NCBI GenBank assembly: GCA_029717555.1 | Contig: JAMDHS010000060.1 | Span: forward strand, 1 to 64,000 | Length of the DNA stretch: 64,000 bases | Reading direction: 5' to 3' | Source: Peribolospora baueri | Lineage: Eukaryota; Basidiomycota; Peribolosporomycetes; Peribolosporales; Peribolosporaceae | Notes under the pieces: generated by a model | Database searches by the model: none | What the model was told of the DNA's origin: nothing | Seen by the model: only the letters and a program-made list of their open reading frames with translations | Program-made: the position numbers and the translations under genes | In this document: positions 48,641-59,827 of the stretch, piece after piece | How the letters are laid out: every line of letters starts with the position of its first letter | How positions within the stretch are numbered: the stretch's first letter is position 1

Positions 48641-51316
48641 ATGGCCACCGAACTACTCTCGTCCCCCATGGGACCCCCAGCCAGTCGGTTGGACATCTTC
48701 CGCCCGCCCGACTCGCCCCTCTGCGTCGACTCGGAGCTGCCGCCAGACTTTGACGCCAGCTTCGGCTCGTCCATGTCCATCTCCTCCCTCGCCTCGGCCG
48801 CTCCTCCCGCCGCCGCCCCATCCTCCCTCAGCCAGGCCCTCAAGACGCCAGCAGAGGATAGGACCGCCGCTCGACATGCCTCTTTCCGGCCTGCCAAGCA
48901 CGCCGCCGGCGGCGATGAGAATGCTGCGCCGCCCAGCTCGCCGTACGCCATGGACATCTCCCCAGCGCCACAACTCGCAGAGGTCTCTGCGGGACCTGCA
49001 AGCGCGATGAAGACGGACTCGCCGATGGTAGCGTCCTCCTCTTCTTTCCTTGCCCGCTCCGGCGGCTTCGGCCGGGAGCTCTCCCTGAACGGTCGCTCTG
49101 CCACACACCCCGCTCCCTCAGCTTCCTCCGTCTTCGACTCGGAGCCGCCGCTCAAGAAGCGCCCGGGAACGCTTCCCATCGCCGCCGGCTTCGCCGCTCA
49201 AGGTCAGATCCGTCGGATGAGCGCCGGCGGCTCGGCCAGGTCCGGCGGTGAAGGCGGTGGCTTCGTCAAGCGTCCCAGTTTGTTTTCTAGCTTCACCACC
49301 GTCAAACCTCCGCCGGTGGCGCCCTCCCCCGCGTCACCCGCCGCCTCCCCCAACGCCTCCGGCAGTGGCCCGCGCCACCGCTCGTCAGAGCCCTCGCTGC
49401 CGACGCTCAAGTCGGTCGGCAAGTCATCGCGCTCCTCCAAGCGGCCTTCCTCCTCCAGCTCGTCCGACTTTGGCCAAGCTGACGATGGCATGGACGTCGA
49501 CTCGCCCGCGGCACGCTTCCTCGGCCAGCAGCCAGAGACCATCCTCGAGTCGCCTCCCGCCGTCGAAGAGGAGCCGGAGGGGGATGCGGCGCTGGGAAGC
49601 TACTTCTTCGATCCCGTCTCGCCTGATCCGGTATCTCGTCAGATCAGACGCAAGCCCTCGCTCCTCTCGCCTGGCAACCTCTCCTCGTCCCCCATGTCGT
49701 CCCCCTCCAACCGCGTCCTCCCGCCTCGCGCATTCGAAAAGGCTAAATCGATGGGCAACGCCCTCCAATCTCAATCTCAAGTTGGTCTCGGCCCCAAGCG
49801 GTCTTCTCTTGGCAAGCGCTCTAACCCTTACACCCGCCGTCCGCCGCTGCAGACGCTCGGCCTGCAGAGTGCCTACCCCATTCTGAACGGTGGTGGTGGC
49901 GACGCCACCACGAACGAGCTGCGTCAGTGCGCGCCTCAGCCTCGCCGGGCTTTGTCCGTTGCCGACGCGGCCGGCGCGGGCGGCCGGTTTCGTCGAAGTC
50001 ACGGCCTTCACCTCTCCGACGACTTGTCTGGATCTCCCGGGTCGAAGCCCAGGGGCGGACTCAAGTCCAGACTCAAGGGCAAGGCGACCTTGTCGCCCGG
50101 CTCGCACAGCCACGACGAAGAGAGCAGCGAAGACGAGGACGACGACGAGGTGGACGATGAAGAAGACGAGGAGAGGATCACCCACGCCGGCCTTTCGCCT
50201 CCCATCGGCAGCTCGCCCTACGGCTCCGAGGGCCTCCCCGGTTTCGGGGCGTCCGAAATGCGAGGCAAGGTGCTTCCGTGCTTCAGCGTCAAAGACGACG
50301 GCTTGATGCGGATCAAGGCCCAGACGCTCCGGGCTCTTCTCGAGGGCGAATACGACGACCGGGTGGAGGACTATCACATCGTTGACTGCCGGTTCGCGTA
50401 CGAGTACCAGGGAGGCCACGTCCAGCGGGCGATCAACCTGTCCACCATGGACAAGGTCAAGTCCTGGTTCCTCACTCCCGGAGACGGCCTGCACGCCGGA
50501 GGTAAGCCTCTCCCCCTGCGCTCGCAGAGCGGCAAGCCAGACGTGGCGGGCAAGATTAAAAAGTCCGTGCTCGTCTTCCATTGCGAGTTCTCCGCCAAGC
50601 GGGCGCCGTCCATGGCCCTCCACCTCCGCCAGGCGGACCGGATGCTCGCGCACGACTACCCCAACTGCCACTTCCCCGAGGTCTACGTCCTCCAAGGTGG
50701 CTACTCTGAGTTTTTCCGCTCCTACCCCGAGGCGTGCGAGCCGCGAGGTTATGTGCGCATGGACGATCCCAAGTTCCAGCATACGCGCAACCAGGACCTC
50801 AACGGCTTCCGGAGGCAGTTCAACAGGCACCGCTCCTTCACTTTTGGTGACACCCTCGCCGCCATGTGTGAGCAGCAGAACCATCAAAACTGCAACGGTA
50901 CTTCCGCTTGCGGCGCGTCCGGCGGCGGGCCCGGCCCGGAAGTGGCGGCGCCGACGAGAACGGGAGTCGGCGGCGGCGGAGGAGGGAGCAAGGCGAGCGC
51001 GTTCGGGCTGTCCGGCGTCGCTGGTGGCGGCAGCGTCGGCGGTCGAGCCGCGACGACGATCCGCGAGGAGGACAGCGCGACGGAAGACTCGCCATCCGCA
51101 CCGCATCACCACCCTTCCCGGCCGGCGGGCCGGCTAGGCGCGACGACGTCGTCGTGCCTGCTCCCGAGCCTCGGCAGCACGGGCGACGTGAGCGGCGCCG
51201 ACTCGTCCTTCGAGGGCCCCTCTGGCGACTCGCCGTGCGCCGCCGCTTCCAAGAGGCCCCTCAGCCTGCTCGATCGCACTTCTTCCTCTTCCCGACCCGT
51301 CCGCGTGCACAGCTGA
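48641..51316 (+). CDS. CDC25: M-phase inducer phosphatase CDC25/MIH1
   Basis: Dual-specificity phosphatase that removes the inhibitory phosphates of Cdk1 to start mitosis. A single uninterrupted frame of 891 codons, although nearly every neighbour is split by introns. The start sits in a strong context (CCGCCATGGCC). The first 540 residues are Ser/Pro-rich and disordered, with many SP/TP sites suitable for kinases, and an acidic block (DEDDDEVDDEEDEER) before the domain. The rhodanese-type catalytic domain begins CFSVKDDGLMRIKAQTLRAL and contains HIVDCRFAYEYQGGHVQRAI. The catalytic loop HCEFSAKRAP follows (Cys648, Arg654; CX5R), then the motif VYVLQGGYSEFF. After RGYVRMDDP comes FRRQFNRHRSFTFGD and a Gly-rich tail. 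All catalytic residues are intact. Confidence 0.95.
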   Translation: MATELLSSPMGPPASRLDIFRPPDSPLCVDSELPPDFDASFGSSMSISSLASAAPPAAAPSSLSQALKTPAEDRTAARHASFRPAKHAAGGDENAAPPSSPYAMDISPAPQLAEVSAGPASAMKTDSPMVASSSSFLARSGGFGRELSLNGRSATHPAPSASSVFDSEPPLKKRPGTLPIAAGFAAQGQIRRMSAGGSARSGGEGGGFVKRPSLFSSFTTVKPPPVAPSPASPAASPNASGSGPRHRSSEPSLPTLKSVGKSSRSSKRPSSSSSSDFGQADDGMDVDSPAARFLGQQPETILESPPAVEEEPEGDAALGSYFFDPVSPDPVSRQIRRKPSLLSPGNLSSSPMSSPSNRVLPPRAFEKAKSMGNALQSQSQVGLGPKRSSLGKRSNPYTRRPPLQTLGLQSAYPILNGGGGDATTNELRQCAPQPRRALSVADAAGAGGRFRRSHGLHLSDDLSGSPGSKPRGGLKSRLKGKATLSPGSHSHDEESSEDEDDDEVDDEEDEERITHAGLSPPIGSSPYGSEGLPGFGASEMRGKVLPCFSVKDDGLMRIKAQTLRALLEGEYDDRVEDYHIVDCRFAYEYQGGHVQRAINLSTMDKVKSWFLTPGDGLHAGGKPLPLRSQSGKPDVAGKIKKSVLVFHCEFSAKRAPSMALHLRQADRMLAHDYPNCHFPEVYVLQGGYSEFFRSYPEACEPRGYVRMDDPKFQHTRNQDLNGFRRQFNRHRSFTFGDTLAAMCEQQNHQNCNGTSACGASGGGPGPEVAAPTRTGVGGGGGGSKASAFGLSGVAGGGSVGGRAATTIREEDSATEDSPSAPHHHPSRPAGRLGATTSSCLLPSLGSTGDVSGADSSFEGPSGDSPCAAASKRPLSLLDRTSSSSRPVRVHS

Positions 51317-54300
51317 GCATCGGAGTATCGCATGGATTCCGACATGGGATCCTGCTCCTCCGCTCCTTCCTTTTCTCCCTTTGCTTCCCACGTTATTATA
51401 ATATTCGTCTCTATCGTCGCTCACTTCGCTCACTCCCTTCCCTTCTTTCGTTCCTTTGCACAACTCACGGAACTGCGCCTGCCCAGCCGTGGGCTCGACC
51501 CGTACCCGTCCTCATATGATCTCTTGCGCTCCCCCATCCCTCCCCTTCCTTGCTTCCATCATGCATCCCTTCCCTTCCATTCCATCTCTCGGCCTGGCCC
51601 GGCAGAATATGTCACCCTTCCCTCCCCTTGTTTCTTCTCTCCGCATGCAATAATCCGATCATGACTATTTACGATTTCCTTTTTTTTTCGAACTTGGGCA
51701 GATCCAATGTCGATGCCCTTCTTCCCAAATGCTTCTCTCGTTCCCTTCTTCGTTTCCTTTCCTTTTTCCTCCGCGGGACGCCGGCCGACGGTGACGTGAC
51801 GGTAGTGACGGTAGGAGGAAGACGGAACGGCGTCAGGCGGAGGAAGGCGGTGTGAGATCGGGGCCACCACGCGAAGAGCACGCGACTCGACGCGGCGTTC
51901 GTCGCTTGGAAAATGCTGCGGCGACGAGCTGGGCTGAACTGCGGTCGACGAAGAACGGGTGGCTGGCCGAGCCTTTCTTTCACTTTGCCGGTCTGGCTCG
52001 GGTGGGCTTGCTGGGACGGACGAACGGGCGTCGATCGAGAGTGCGGGGTGTGATGGAAACGGAAAGGCGCTCATTTGGACTCGGATGCGGATGCATGGTG
52101 GATCGCGCGTGAAGCAAGCAACCCATCCCGAGGACGACCCGTGAAGTAGGTCAGAGGTCGAGCCGAGCCAGGGCAAGGCCCGGCGGGCGGGCGGCCGGGG
52201 CGGCGCGTAGACGGTCCCTCAACGCTCATCACGTCACGTGATCCCCTTTCTTCCTTCGCATGCGATGACGGAAGGGCCCGCTCCGGTCGAGCCCAGCTTG
52301 AGCTAGCTTCAACCATGCGTGCCGAGCGAGCGATGGTCGTGCTCACGATCGGGCGGACGGCCGACCGACGGTCTACGCTGCCCCTGCCAGCACCGGCAAT
52401 CATTCGCGGGCGATGCCGAAGGCAAGATGGGTTCCAATAAGAGCAAGTGGTGCGCACTAGGATTAGACGCGAGAGAAGGGACCGGTGCGGAGGTGCAAGG
52501 GTGTGACAAGAGACCGGAACGGCCCTTACAGCGAAGGCGGTGCGTTCGTTCTTTCGACACCAGCTGCCCCGAATTCTTGAGGGGCTTGGGCAGCGCTGCT
52601 TCATGGTGTGAACGCGCGCGAACAGGCCGCGTGGTGATCTCTTGGGGCGGTGGTCATGGAAAGCTGGCGAAGCGGCTGCTAGGTCGGCCCCTCCCTTTTT
52701 TTCATGGACGCTCCTTCTCACTTTGAAAGAGAAGCCTCCCGCTTTCGCCCAAAGCCGCCTCGGTACTCTCTGGCCTAAACGGGGAGATGAGATGGCAATT
52801 GACTCACTCGGCTCGACCACCAATCCTCGTACAGCGCCGAGGAAATAGCAACAGGGACGTCAAAGGTAGAGCAGCGCGACGCTAACATGCGAGGAGTGCC
52901 GAAACTGGCGGCGCATGCGGACTCGGAGCTCTTTCTTCGGCAAAAGTCAGCAGCACCTGCTACGTCAGACCACAGCTTGTTTCCACAGTTTAAAGGCTGA
53001 GGATCACTCGTTCGTCAGTGACGAACTTGCACCGTTGGACGAAACTGGCGTGGCTGACCATCTGTATCCAAGGCTCTGACGAGGTCAAAGGCGATCAGGG
53101 CATGAGCAAGGGTGTCCGGGCGAGAGTGGATCAGTAATGTGGCATCTCTTGCCTTTTTTCTACAGCAAAAGGCATATGTCTGTTTGAGCAGTTTGAGCAG
53201 GCCGGACGAGACGTCCTGCTGATTCGATCGCAGGCTCTCCAAAACGCTTACGAACATCCCGATGTTGGCCCACGAAGAGTTTTCATAACGACCTGATCGC
53301 GCCGCAAGTTGGAGTGCTTGCAAGATGGGGGCGGGCTGGGTTCATGGGTGGCTCGTCACGTGTTGGTCACCGATGTGATCGCGGCGCGTGCGCGGCTCGA
53401 CGCGTCGATGGGAGCGCTGCGCCCGAGGTTTTACATAGGACGAAAGAGAGGGCTCAGCATCCGAGGCGCCCCCGCTGCTCCCGCTGTATGCCTTCCTCCC
53501 CGGCTCGGCCGCTATTGCTCACCGCGAGGGGTGAGCAGTGGCGACGCGTGAACGACGGACCGGACCAGTGCCCTCGCTATCATCATCCCCTGGCCCGCCG
53601 ATCCGAATTGGCCCTTTCTTTCGAGGAGCCGAGTCGACTGAATAGCATGGGAACGGGGAGCCATCGCTGATCTAGTCTGTACGTATTTTCCCACAGAGGA
53701 TGCATGTGGAGAGGGGGGGCGGTGCTTGTCCGTCTGCTCTCCGATATCACAAGCAGGAGACCGACGCGTATGGCTCGTGGGAATCGTGCTCCGCCGTCGT
53801 CGACAAGTCCGCGGACGAATCGGCGTCGACGACCTGGAATGCGGGCTCTCCACGCGGGACTAGAAACTATCAAGCTTGATAAGGATCCTCCTACAGGCAG
53901 TTATCCTTAACCAGAAGAACAGTCCTTATCTTTCTCACCCATTACTAGCTGTGGCGTCCAGGTTGAGGCAGTGCATATTCGGAAACGCCAGTGTGCCGGA
54001 ATGCCGCCGTGCCCTGATCGCAAGCGCCAAGGCGCCGAGGCACATGGTCGGCGAAAGGCCTTGATGCCTGTGAACATGTCATCATTCCTCGTGATCGCTG
54101 TCGTCGTGGTCCCTGTCAGCGTAGGTCCGTGGCAACTCGCTTTTCTCCTGTTCGCTCCGCTTGACCACGTCCGTGAAGAGCCGCGTCCTTTCTTTCTTCC
54201 TTCAGCGGCTTATCTTATGCGTTTGCGCTCCGATTCCGTCAATGGCAGGTACTTAAACGGAGGATTTCCATCGCGCCGGCTCAGCGCCCTCGACCTTCTC

Positions 54301-54647
54301 CAACAAGTCGTCCAAGTTGTCTGGTCGCAGGCCTTTATGTATGAAAATCCTCCTACGGTCCTTGCCAGTTTTCCGTGACTTGGAAGCTGTGAATGTGACG
54401 GTTGAGTATGCAGTATCTTGGTTGTCCGGAAGAGAAGATCAGCTTACCGCTGTCAAGGCGCCAGGACGGCTCGCAGACGCGGACCTGCTAAGATGTCTTG
54501 ACAGCGTAGTGTGATGGCAAGGATCCCCAGGAACAACAAGTTCATTCTATCCGTACAGGCCCGCCTTACTCGTACACCAATGCCACATTCACGGGACAAG
54601 ACACTTGTGAGCATGAAGAGATTGAAAAAGGGACGCGGACGACATGC
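51317..54647. other. Large gene-poor stretch between CDC25 and SPT3
   Basis: About 3.3 kb, the longest gap in the window, between two convergent gene 3' ends. Frames up to 250 aa on both strands (for example 52071-52823 minus) lack motifs. The only protein-like segment is a 103-codon minus-strand frame at 53015-53323 (separate entry). No repeat ends or transposase remains were recognised. Confidence 0.35.
53015..53323 (-). pseudogene. Protein-like orphan fragment, possible gene remnant
   Basis: An open block without its own ATG at the start reads LQALQLAARSGRYENSSWAN, IGMFVSVLESLRSNQQDVSS and LLKLLKQTYAFCCRKKARDA, then LLIHSRPDTLAHALIAFDLV. Helical periodicity and composition are more natural than in neighbouring frames. 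No family recognised, and no flanking exons could be joined. It could be an exon of a missed gene or a remnant. Confidence 0.2.
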
Positions 54648-56274
54648 TCAAATGAGTTTGAGCCTGGACTGGTGAAAGCCGCCCTTGAACGACCGCAACG
54701 AGGATGCTCTTCCCCGTTGCATCCGCGCGAAAGCTTCGAGGATGTGTGCCGGCTTCAGCGGCGTCCGTTCTGAAGGTGGAGGGGCAAAGAGCGTGCAGAC
54801 CGGCCTGTCCGGTGAAAGCGGCCCAGCGCCCTCGACGGACGACGTGGCGCCACCGCCGTCCATGTCTTGCTTCTTCTTGCGCCTTCTCACTTCCCCTCGC
54901 TCGGGACTCATCGTGTCTCCCTTGCGCTTCCGCGTCGAACCTCCGTCTGCGCCGCCGCCGCTCCTCGCAAAATTGCTACCCGTCAGACCTTCAACCCCAT
55001 CTGCCACATTGAGACGAGCCGCTGCCGCGCCGGCGGCCATCGCACTGCTTTTTTCCGCCTTGCTCTCCTCCTCGGCCTGCTCGAGCGCCTTCTTGACTTC
55101 CAACCCTCCAACGCACAGAGAACGGACGATCTCAAAGGCGAGGAAGCCGAGGATGTCGATCGTCTCCTCGTTCGGCTTGGTCGATAGATAGTCGGAAACG
55201 TTAATGAACTCCTTAAAACGTTTGGCTAGTAGAATCGGGGAAAAAAAGCCAGTGAAGCGCGTTGGTCCAAATGAACACTTGTCGACGTCTTGACGCGCGA
55301 GCTGAACGTCAACACGGAACTTACATTTCCGAAAGGTGAAAGAAGCCTGCCTGCACTCGGAATAGTGGACATATTCTTCCCTTGTCATTCTTCGAGTAGC
55401 TTCGTCGGCATCCTGAGGAAAGAAACCATGCTGCTGGTGAGACGGAGGGCATGTGAGACGACAACGGAAAGATACCGACCTTGAGTCTCTGCAAGCTCTC
55501 TTCGTGAGCCTCGATGTCATCTTCGTCTTCTTCATCCGAGTCCGCTCGTATCAGCTCCGAATAGATGTTAGTGAGCTCCCACGGTAGCTTGATCTTCCTT
55601 CGCTTGGACTTTGACATTTTATCCGCTGGATCAGCTGGACAGTGCCATGCGCGCGACGTTCAGCACAATAAAGGACAACCTCTGCACCATCAATGAGCAG
55701 TTGTCTGACGTCCTCTGACTCACCCGTCGCCGGATCGTCGATCACGTCCATCTCGACCCCACCGCCTTCTCTATCTCCGCTCTCCTTCACTTTCCGAACG
55801 TCTCTCCAGCTCAAATAGGTTCGGAGACGGTTGACCTTTCCACGGTCGTAACGAATGAGAAAGATAAGGTCTTCTGCTGCCAGTGTCCGCGAACCCCGGC
55901 GTTGAGCTAGGTTGCGAGCTTGGATGACCTGCGGGGTCAGCACCCGGGAACAGGCACCGGTTGAGCATCGATCGGCTAAGCTCAGAGACAAGTGGGGGTG
56001 CTCTTAACGCAATCTCACAATCTCGATGATTTGTGTCCGGACAATGTTCTCCACCAGCTGTACCGTCTCGGGTAGTGCGTCTTGTACTTCGCCGAAGACG
56101 AACATCTGCGAACGGACAGCGCGCTTGGTCAATTCACGGCGAGGCCCGGTGACTGTGGAGGGCCGGGCGGTGGCTCACCATCTGAGCAATCTCCTGTGTG
56201 TACAGATATCGATAATCCTGAGGCGTAGACGCGGCTGCGGTCGTCGCTCTCCCCGACCCCGTCTTGGTCGCCAT
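54648..56274 (-). CDS. SPT3: SAGA complex subunit Spt3 (double histone-fold TBP regulator)
   Basis: Spt3 contacts TBP within SAGA and steers it to promoters. Exon 1, with DYRYLYTQEIAQM, and exon 2, MFVFGEVQDALPETVQLVEN followed by IVRTQIIEI, make the first histone-fold helices, near-identical in pattern to yeast Spt3 (Q.MMFV.GE......T..L.E.IVR.Q..E). Exon 3 gives RRGSRTLAAEDLIFLIRYDR and GKVNRLRTYLSWRDVRK. Then come KRRKIKLPWELTNIYSELI, an acidic loop, DADEATRRMTREEYVHYSEC and RQASFTFRK. The second histone fold has AKRFKEFINVSDYL and DILGFLAFEIVRSLC. A basic Ser-rich insert (STRKRKGDTMSPERGEVRRR) precedes the conserved end LKPAHILEAFARMQ and FKGGFHQSRLKLI. About seven exons. Confidence 0.94.
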
Positions 56275-56447
56275 GCCTGGTAGTGGTGGTAGTGGTGTGG
56301 AGACGACACCGGGGACAAGGTCATCTTGACCACCCAGATTGCCGCCGGGCGACCGCGAGTTGTCTGGCCGCAGCAGCGATCGGGACCTGCGATCGGGGTC
56401 GTCTTCGTTTCTTTGTCTCCTTCTCACCACACGCAAGTCGCAGGATC
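56275..56447. promoter_or_regulatory. Bidirectional promoter, SPT3 / ATP12
   Basis: 173 bp between divergent ATGs, the shortest shared promoter here. No clear TATA box. Confidence 0.45.
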
Positions 56448-57940
56448 ATGAAAGCCTTCGCACGCGCTCTGCGGAGCTTGGCGCTCCCTCACCTCGCTCC
56501 GTCAACGATACCAGCGAGGTCCTTCACTCATGCGCCGCATGTGCGACCGACCTGGCCGTCGTTGGCGGTGCAGGGACGCAGATGGAACAGCTCGACGGTA
56601 GGAAAGCAAAGTCCGGTTCAGGACGAGCTGCAAGAGAGCCTGACAAAAAGTGAGCATACGTTGCATAGTGATTCGAGGTCGTTTTTGTTAACCAGCTGGT
56701 TTCACTTTTTTCAGAGGCGGAGCGGACGATGAGGAGGTTTTGGAAGACGGTGGCCGTCAAGGAGCGAGATGACGGTGAGCTTGCACCTCGCTGCGGCCAC
56801 TTGCGATGGCTCCCTGACTGGCGCGACTTTTGGTTCTCTCGAATTTATGCTGCCCGTTTGGGAACGATAGGCTCATTTGGCGTAACCCTGGACGGCCGTA
56901 ACTTGAGGACCCCCGCCGGCTCATACCTTACTCTACCCAAGGAGAAGCGGTTGCTCGCTAACCTCATCGCTCAGGAGTGGGACGACCAAAAGACGCTGCT
57001 CAAGCCGCACACGCTGCCCATGGCGAGTATCGATGCGCAGGACATGTCAAAGTCGATCGTGCGCTCACTTCTTTTTTCCCTCTTTGCGGCGTTTCTCAGA
57101 CGTCACTGGCGGCACGAGCGATCGATGGCCTGAACGATTCGGAGACGCGAGAAAAGGTAGTGAACGACCTGCTGCGCTACCTCGAGACAGACACAGTTTG
57201 GTGAGTATGCGACTCCGCTGATCCTGTTGGGGCCACCACGAGGCCTCTTCTGCGCATGCTCGTGTGCTAAAGCGGGCGAGGCTTCCCCACCCCGCCAGCT
57301 TCTACGAATCCCACCCGCCGGCGCTCGTCCGCCTCCAAGCACAGCGCTGGGACCCGTTGCTGCAATGGGTGCGCACGACGTATGGCGTCGAAATCGTCAC
57401 CTTTGACACCGTCCTCGCCCATTCGCAGCCAGTCGAGACGATGCGCAAGCTCCGGGAGGTCTTGGAGGCCTGGGACGGCTGGAAGTTGGCTGGTGAGTGG
57501 TTTGAGGTGTAAATTTCCTTATGTTGGTTTCTTTCCCTAGAGGCAACCCGCTTCATTGTTGCCGTTGTCCGTAAAGGGTCGCTTAACTGACATCTCCTCT
57601 GCTGTCCTGATCCGGCTCGCGTTCCTGTAAAGCCTTCGAGCGAGCAGTCATGACCTCCAAGTCCTTCCTTACTTCGCTCGCTCTCGTCGAGGGTCACTTG
57701 AGCGCTGAAGACGCTGCGAGGACGACCGAGGTGGAGGTAGCGAGTCAGATAGAGCGATGGGGGGAAGTGGAAGATAGTGAGTGAATTGCCCGTCCAGAGG
57801 CGAGGCGAAAGAGGCAGCATGCGAATCTTGACGTTTGTCTCCTCCCCCCCGTCCTGCCGCTTTCCTCAGCTCACGATGTCGACTACCAGGACCTGCGCAA
57901 GCAACTGGGCAGCGTGGCGTGCTTTGTCATGGACCACTAA
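56448..57940 (+). CDS. ATP12: ATP12, mitochondrial F1-ATPase assembly chaperone
   Basis: Matrix chaperone that binds the F1 alpha subunit during ATP synthase assembly. The N-terminus MKAFARALRSLALPHLAPST with a following RSFTHAP is a mitochondrial presequence. Exon 2 gives ERTMRRFWKTVAVKERDDG, joined to SFGVTLDGRNLRTPAGSYL, the family signature (RFWK.V.......V.LD.R.L.TP). Next are LPKEKRLLANLIAQEWDDQK and LLKPHTLPM, then TSLAARAIDGLNDSETREKV and YLETDTV. Then come YESHPPALVRLQAQRWDPLL with WVRTTYGVEIVTFDTVL, AFERAVMTSKSFLTSLALVE, and VEVASQIERWGEVEDSHDVD with the end DLRKQLGSVACFVMDH. Eight or so exons. All conserved blocks of the family are present. Confidence 0.94.
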
Positions 57941-58017
57941 AGGTCTTATCAACCCCGTGTGAGAATCTCGTTCGGAGCGATTGGCACCAGGTGCTCCGCG
58001 ATCTCCTTCCTCCATAG

Positions 58018-58272
58018 TTATTTTTGCGGAAGGAGAGCATATTTATACATGCGTCGATACGCTTCGTAGAAGTCGCTCAGGTGCACCATAGACATGCGTG
58101 GACGGACCGCTCCAGCTACAGCCCTAAGCGTCTGGACTCCTCGCTCACATTCGTGGTCGAGGCTGTCTAGGAATAAGTCCTCCACGATCGAGTAGGAAGC
58201 AGTGTCCCAGTATTGTTCTCTTCTGCCGATGCTTAATGGATGCAAAACCCTGCAACCGACGACCGACTTCAC
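58018..58272 (-). CDS. Possible C-terminal exon of an unrecognised protein
   Basis: From near 58259 the frame reads LHPLSIGRREQYWDTASYSI, VEDLFLDSLDHECERGVQTL, RAVAGAVRPRMSMVHLSDFY and EAYRRMYKYALLPQK and stops at 58018. An acceptor-like TTGCAG precedes it. Composition and codon use look protein-like, with aromatic and charged residues in natural spacing. There is no ATG at the start and I found no upstream exon. It may be the last exon of a small gene or a remnant; no family is recognised. Confidence 0.25.
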   Translation of the reverse strand: MKSVVGCRVLHPLSIGRREQYWDTASYSIVEDLFLDSLDHECERGVQTLRAVAGAVRPRMSMVHLSDFYEAYRRMYKYALLPQK

Positions 58273-58289
58273 ACCACCATTCGCGCACG

Positions 58290-58321
58290 TACAGTATGCA
58301 CAGGCTACAGTACATACTGTA
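58290..58321. repeat. Short inverted repeat (hairpin)
   Basis: TACAGTATG (58290-58298) and its complement CATACTGTA (58313-58321) with a 14-nt loop, in AT-richer DNA of a convergent gap. It could form a transcript hairpin; role unknown. Confidence 0.4.
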
Positions 58322-59827
58322 TGTATTATAGTCCACAGGATGAAGTACGATTATAGGCACATATCTCGCGTGCGGGACCTTCCTCTGCCGAAATCACCTT
58401 GCCGCCGTCGGAACTCGACCGAGACCCGGGCCGCACGACTGGCACAAACAGCGCAGACCAGCGGTGCGTGGGCGCCTGTCGGTCGCTCCGGGACTTGTCC
58501 CTCGGCGACGGAGGACGTCAGAGGCGGGTCCATGGATGAAGCGCTCGTGGGATGCTGTATGTATGTAGCCTTGTCCAAATGCGCATGTTGGTTCGGACGC
58601 TCGCCGGTCGAGGGCGATGGTGACGACGATGTCCTGGCGACAGCGACTTGCAAGTCCTAATCCGTCTTTCGCGGGTTTGTCCTCAAGTGCCGGGTGACGT
58701 TCTCCCCTCATCACCATGCTTCGTGGTCGTCGTTGAGAGCTGGCCTAGACCCGGTATCGGAACACGCAACTAGTGCAAAGCGACGTAGATCCGGCCGCCC
58801 GCTGCGGACGATATAGATGGGCGCGTTGGTGGCAGCTCGAAAGACAACGTCCGGATTGAAGATGTGCACTTGAGCCCACGCCTCGCCTTATTGAAAGGTG
58901 TTGGCAGATGTGCGCTCGGACGCAGACGTAGATATTGTATGAACGGGCCTCTGGACTTTTCTCGAGCCGACGCAAGAAAGAATGGGCTGACCCCGGAACT
59001 TTCTTCCACCAAAAAAAAGGGGAAAGGAAGGAAGGAAGGAAGGACGATCCGCTTCCCGTCTTTCGGGACCTCCGCCGGCAAGCGCAAACGTCATTGGCGT
59101 CTCGGTTCAGGCGTGCGTCTAGCGCTCGGACGTCTTGCATTGATTGGCCTTGTTTGTTCGTCCGCCGGCCGGCCCGGCCGATCAGGTTTGATCCGCTCAC
59201 CCGACACCGTCGGTATAGTAGAGTGTGGTACAAGTACAAGGAAGGGAGGCAAAAAAGAGGCAGCGGGCATACGGCAGGAAGGAAGCGAGCGGGCGAAGAT
59301 GGCATCATCATCACCAGCGAGGTGGCCAAGCCGTGAAATGGATGAGCGGCACGCGACCCGACCGACCGGTGCCCGCATTCGAGGCGCTTCACTGGGATGA
59401 AGACGACGAGCAAAGTGACGCCGCCGAGGCGGAGCAGAAAGACAAACAAATCCGAGCGTGACGGCCGTCGTGTGCGAGTCGCCGTGCCGCAGCAGCAGCC
59501 GCAGCCGCGCTGCTCCTTCTCTTACACCTGCAGCACACGCGAGAACAAGGCACACACAGGTACATATCATATGTGCCTGCCGCGATCTCCCCTCTCGATT
59601 CGCGTCTTGTCTCACCTGACTGCGTCGACAGACACGGTTTCGACGAGTCGTAGGCACGGCCGCCGGGCGACGTTTCCATTCAGTGATGATGACGAGAACA
59701 TTAGCTTTCGAGTTGAACAGGTATGTGCGATCCGCTGGTCGGTATCCCCCAATGAACTTCTACCCCGCCGAATAATGTACAAGACCAGGCTTGGGAACAA
59801 GATGAACCACCTTGCAAAATTCCACGG

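Larger units (their letters stand above)
57941..59827. other. Convergent 3' gap between ATP12 and the SAC phosphatase
   Basis: About 1.9 kb. It holds a possible minus-strand terminal exon (58018-58272, separate entry), a small inverted repeat TACAGTATG/CATACTGTA (58290-58298, 58313-58321) and a GGAA tetramer tract (about 59024-59043). No complete gene could be built. Confidence 0.35.

Noticed and set aside
49424-51112. 562-codon minus-strand open frame inside CDC25
   Set aside because: It is antisense to the conserved phosphatase, a shadow created by GC-rich third positions, with no motif of its own.
52071-52823. 250-codon minus-strand frame in the gene desert
   Set aside because: Ser/Arg/Pro-rich composition typical of random GC-rich DNA; no motif, no helix pattern.
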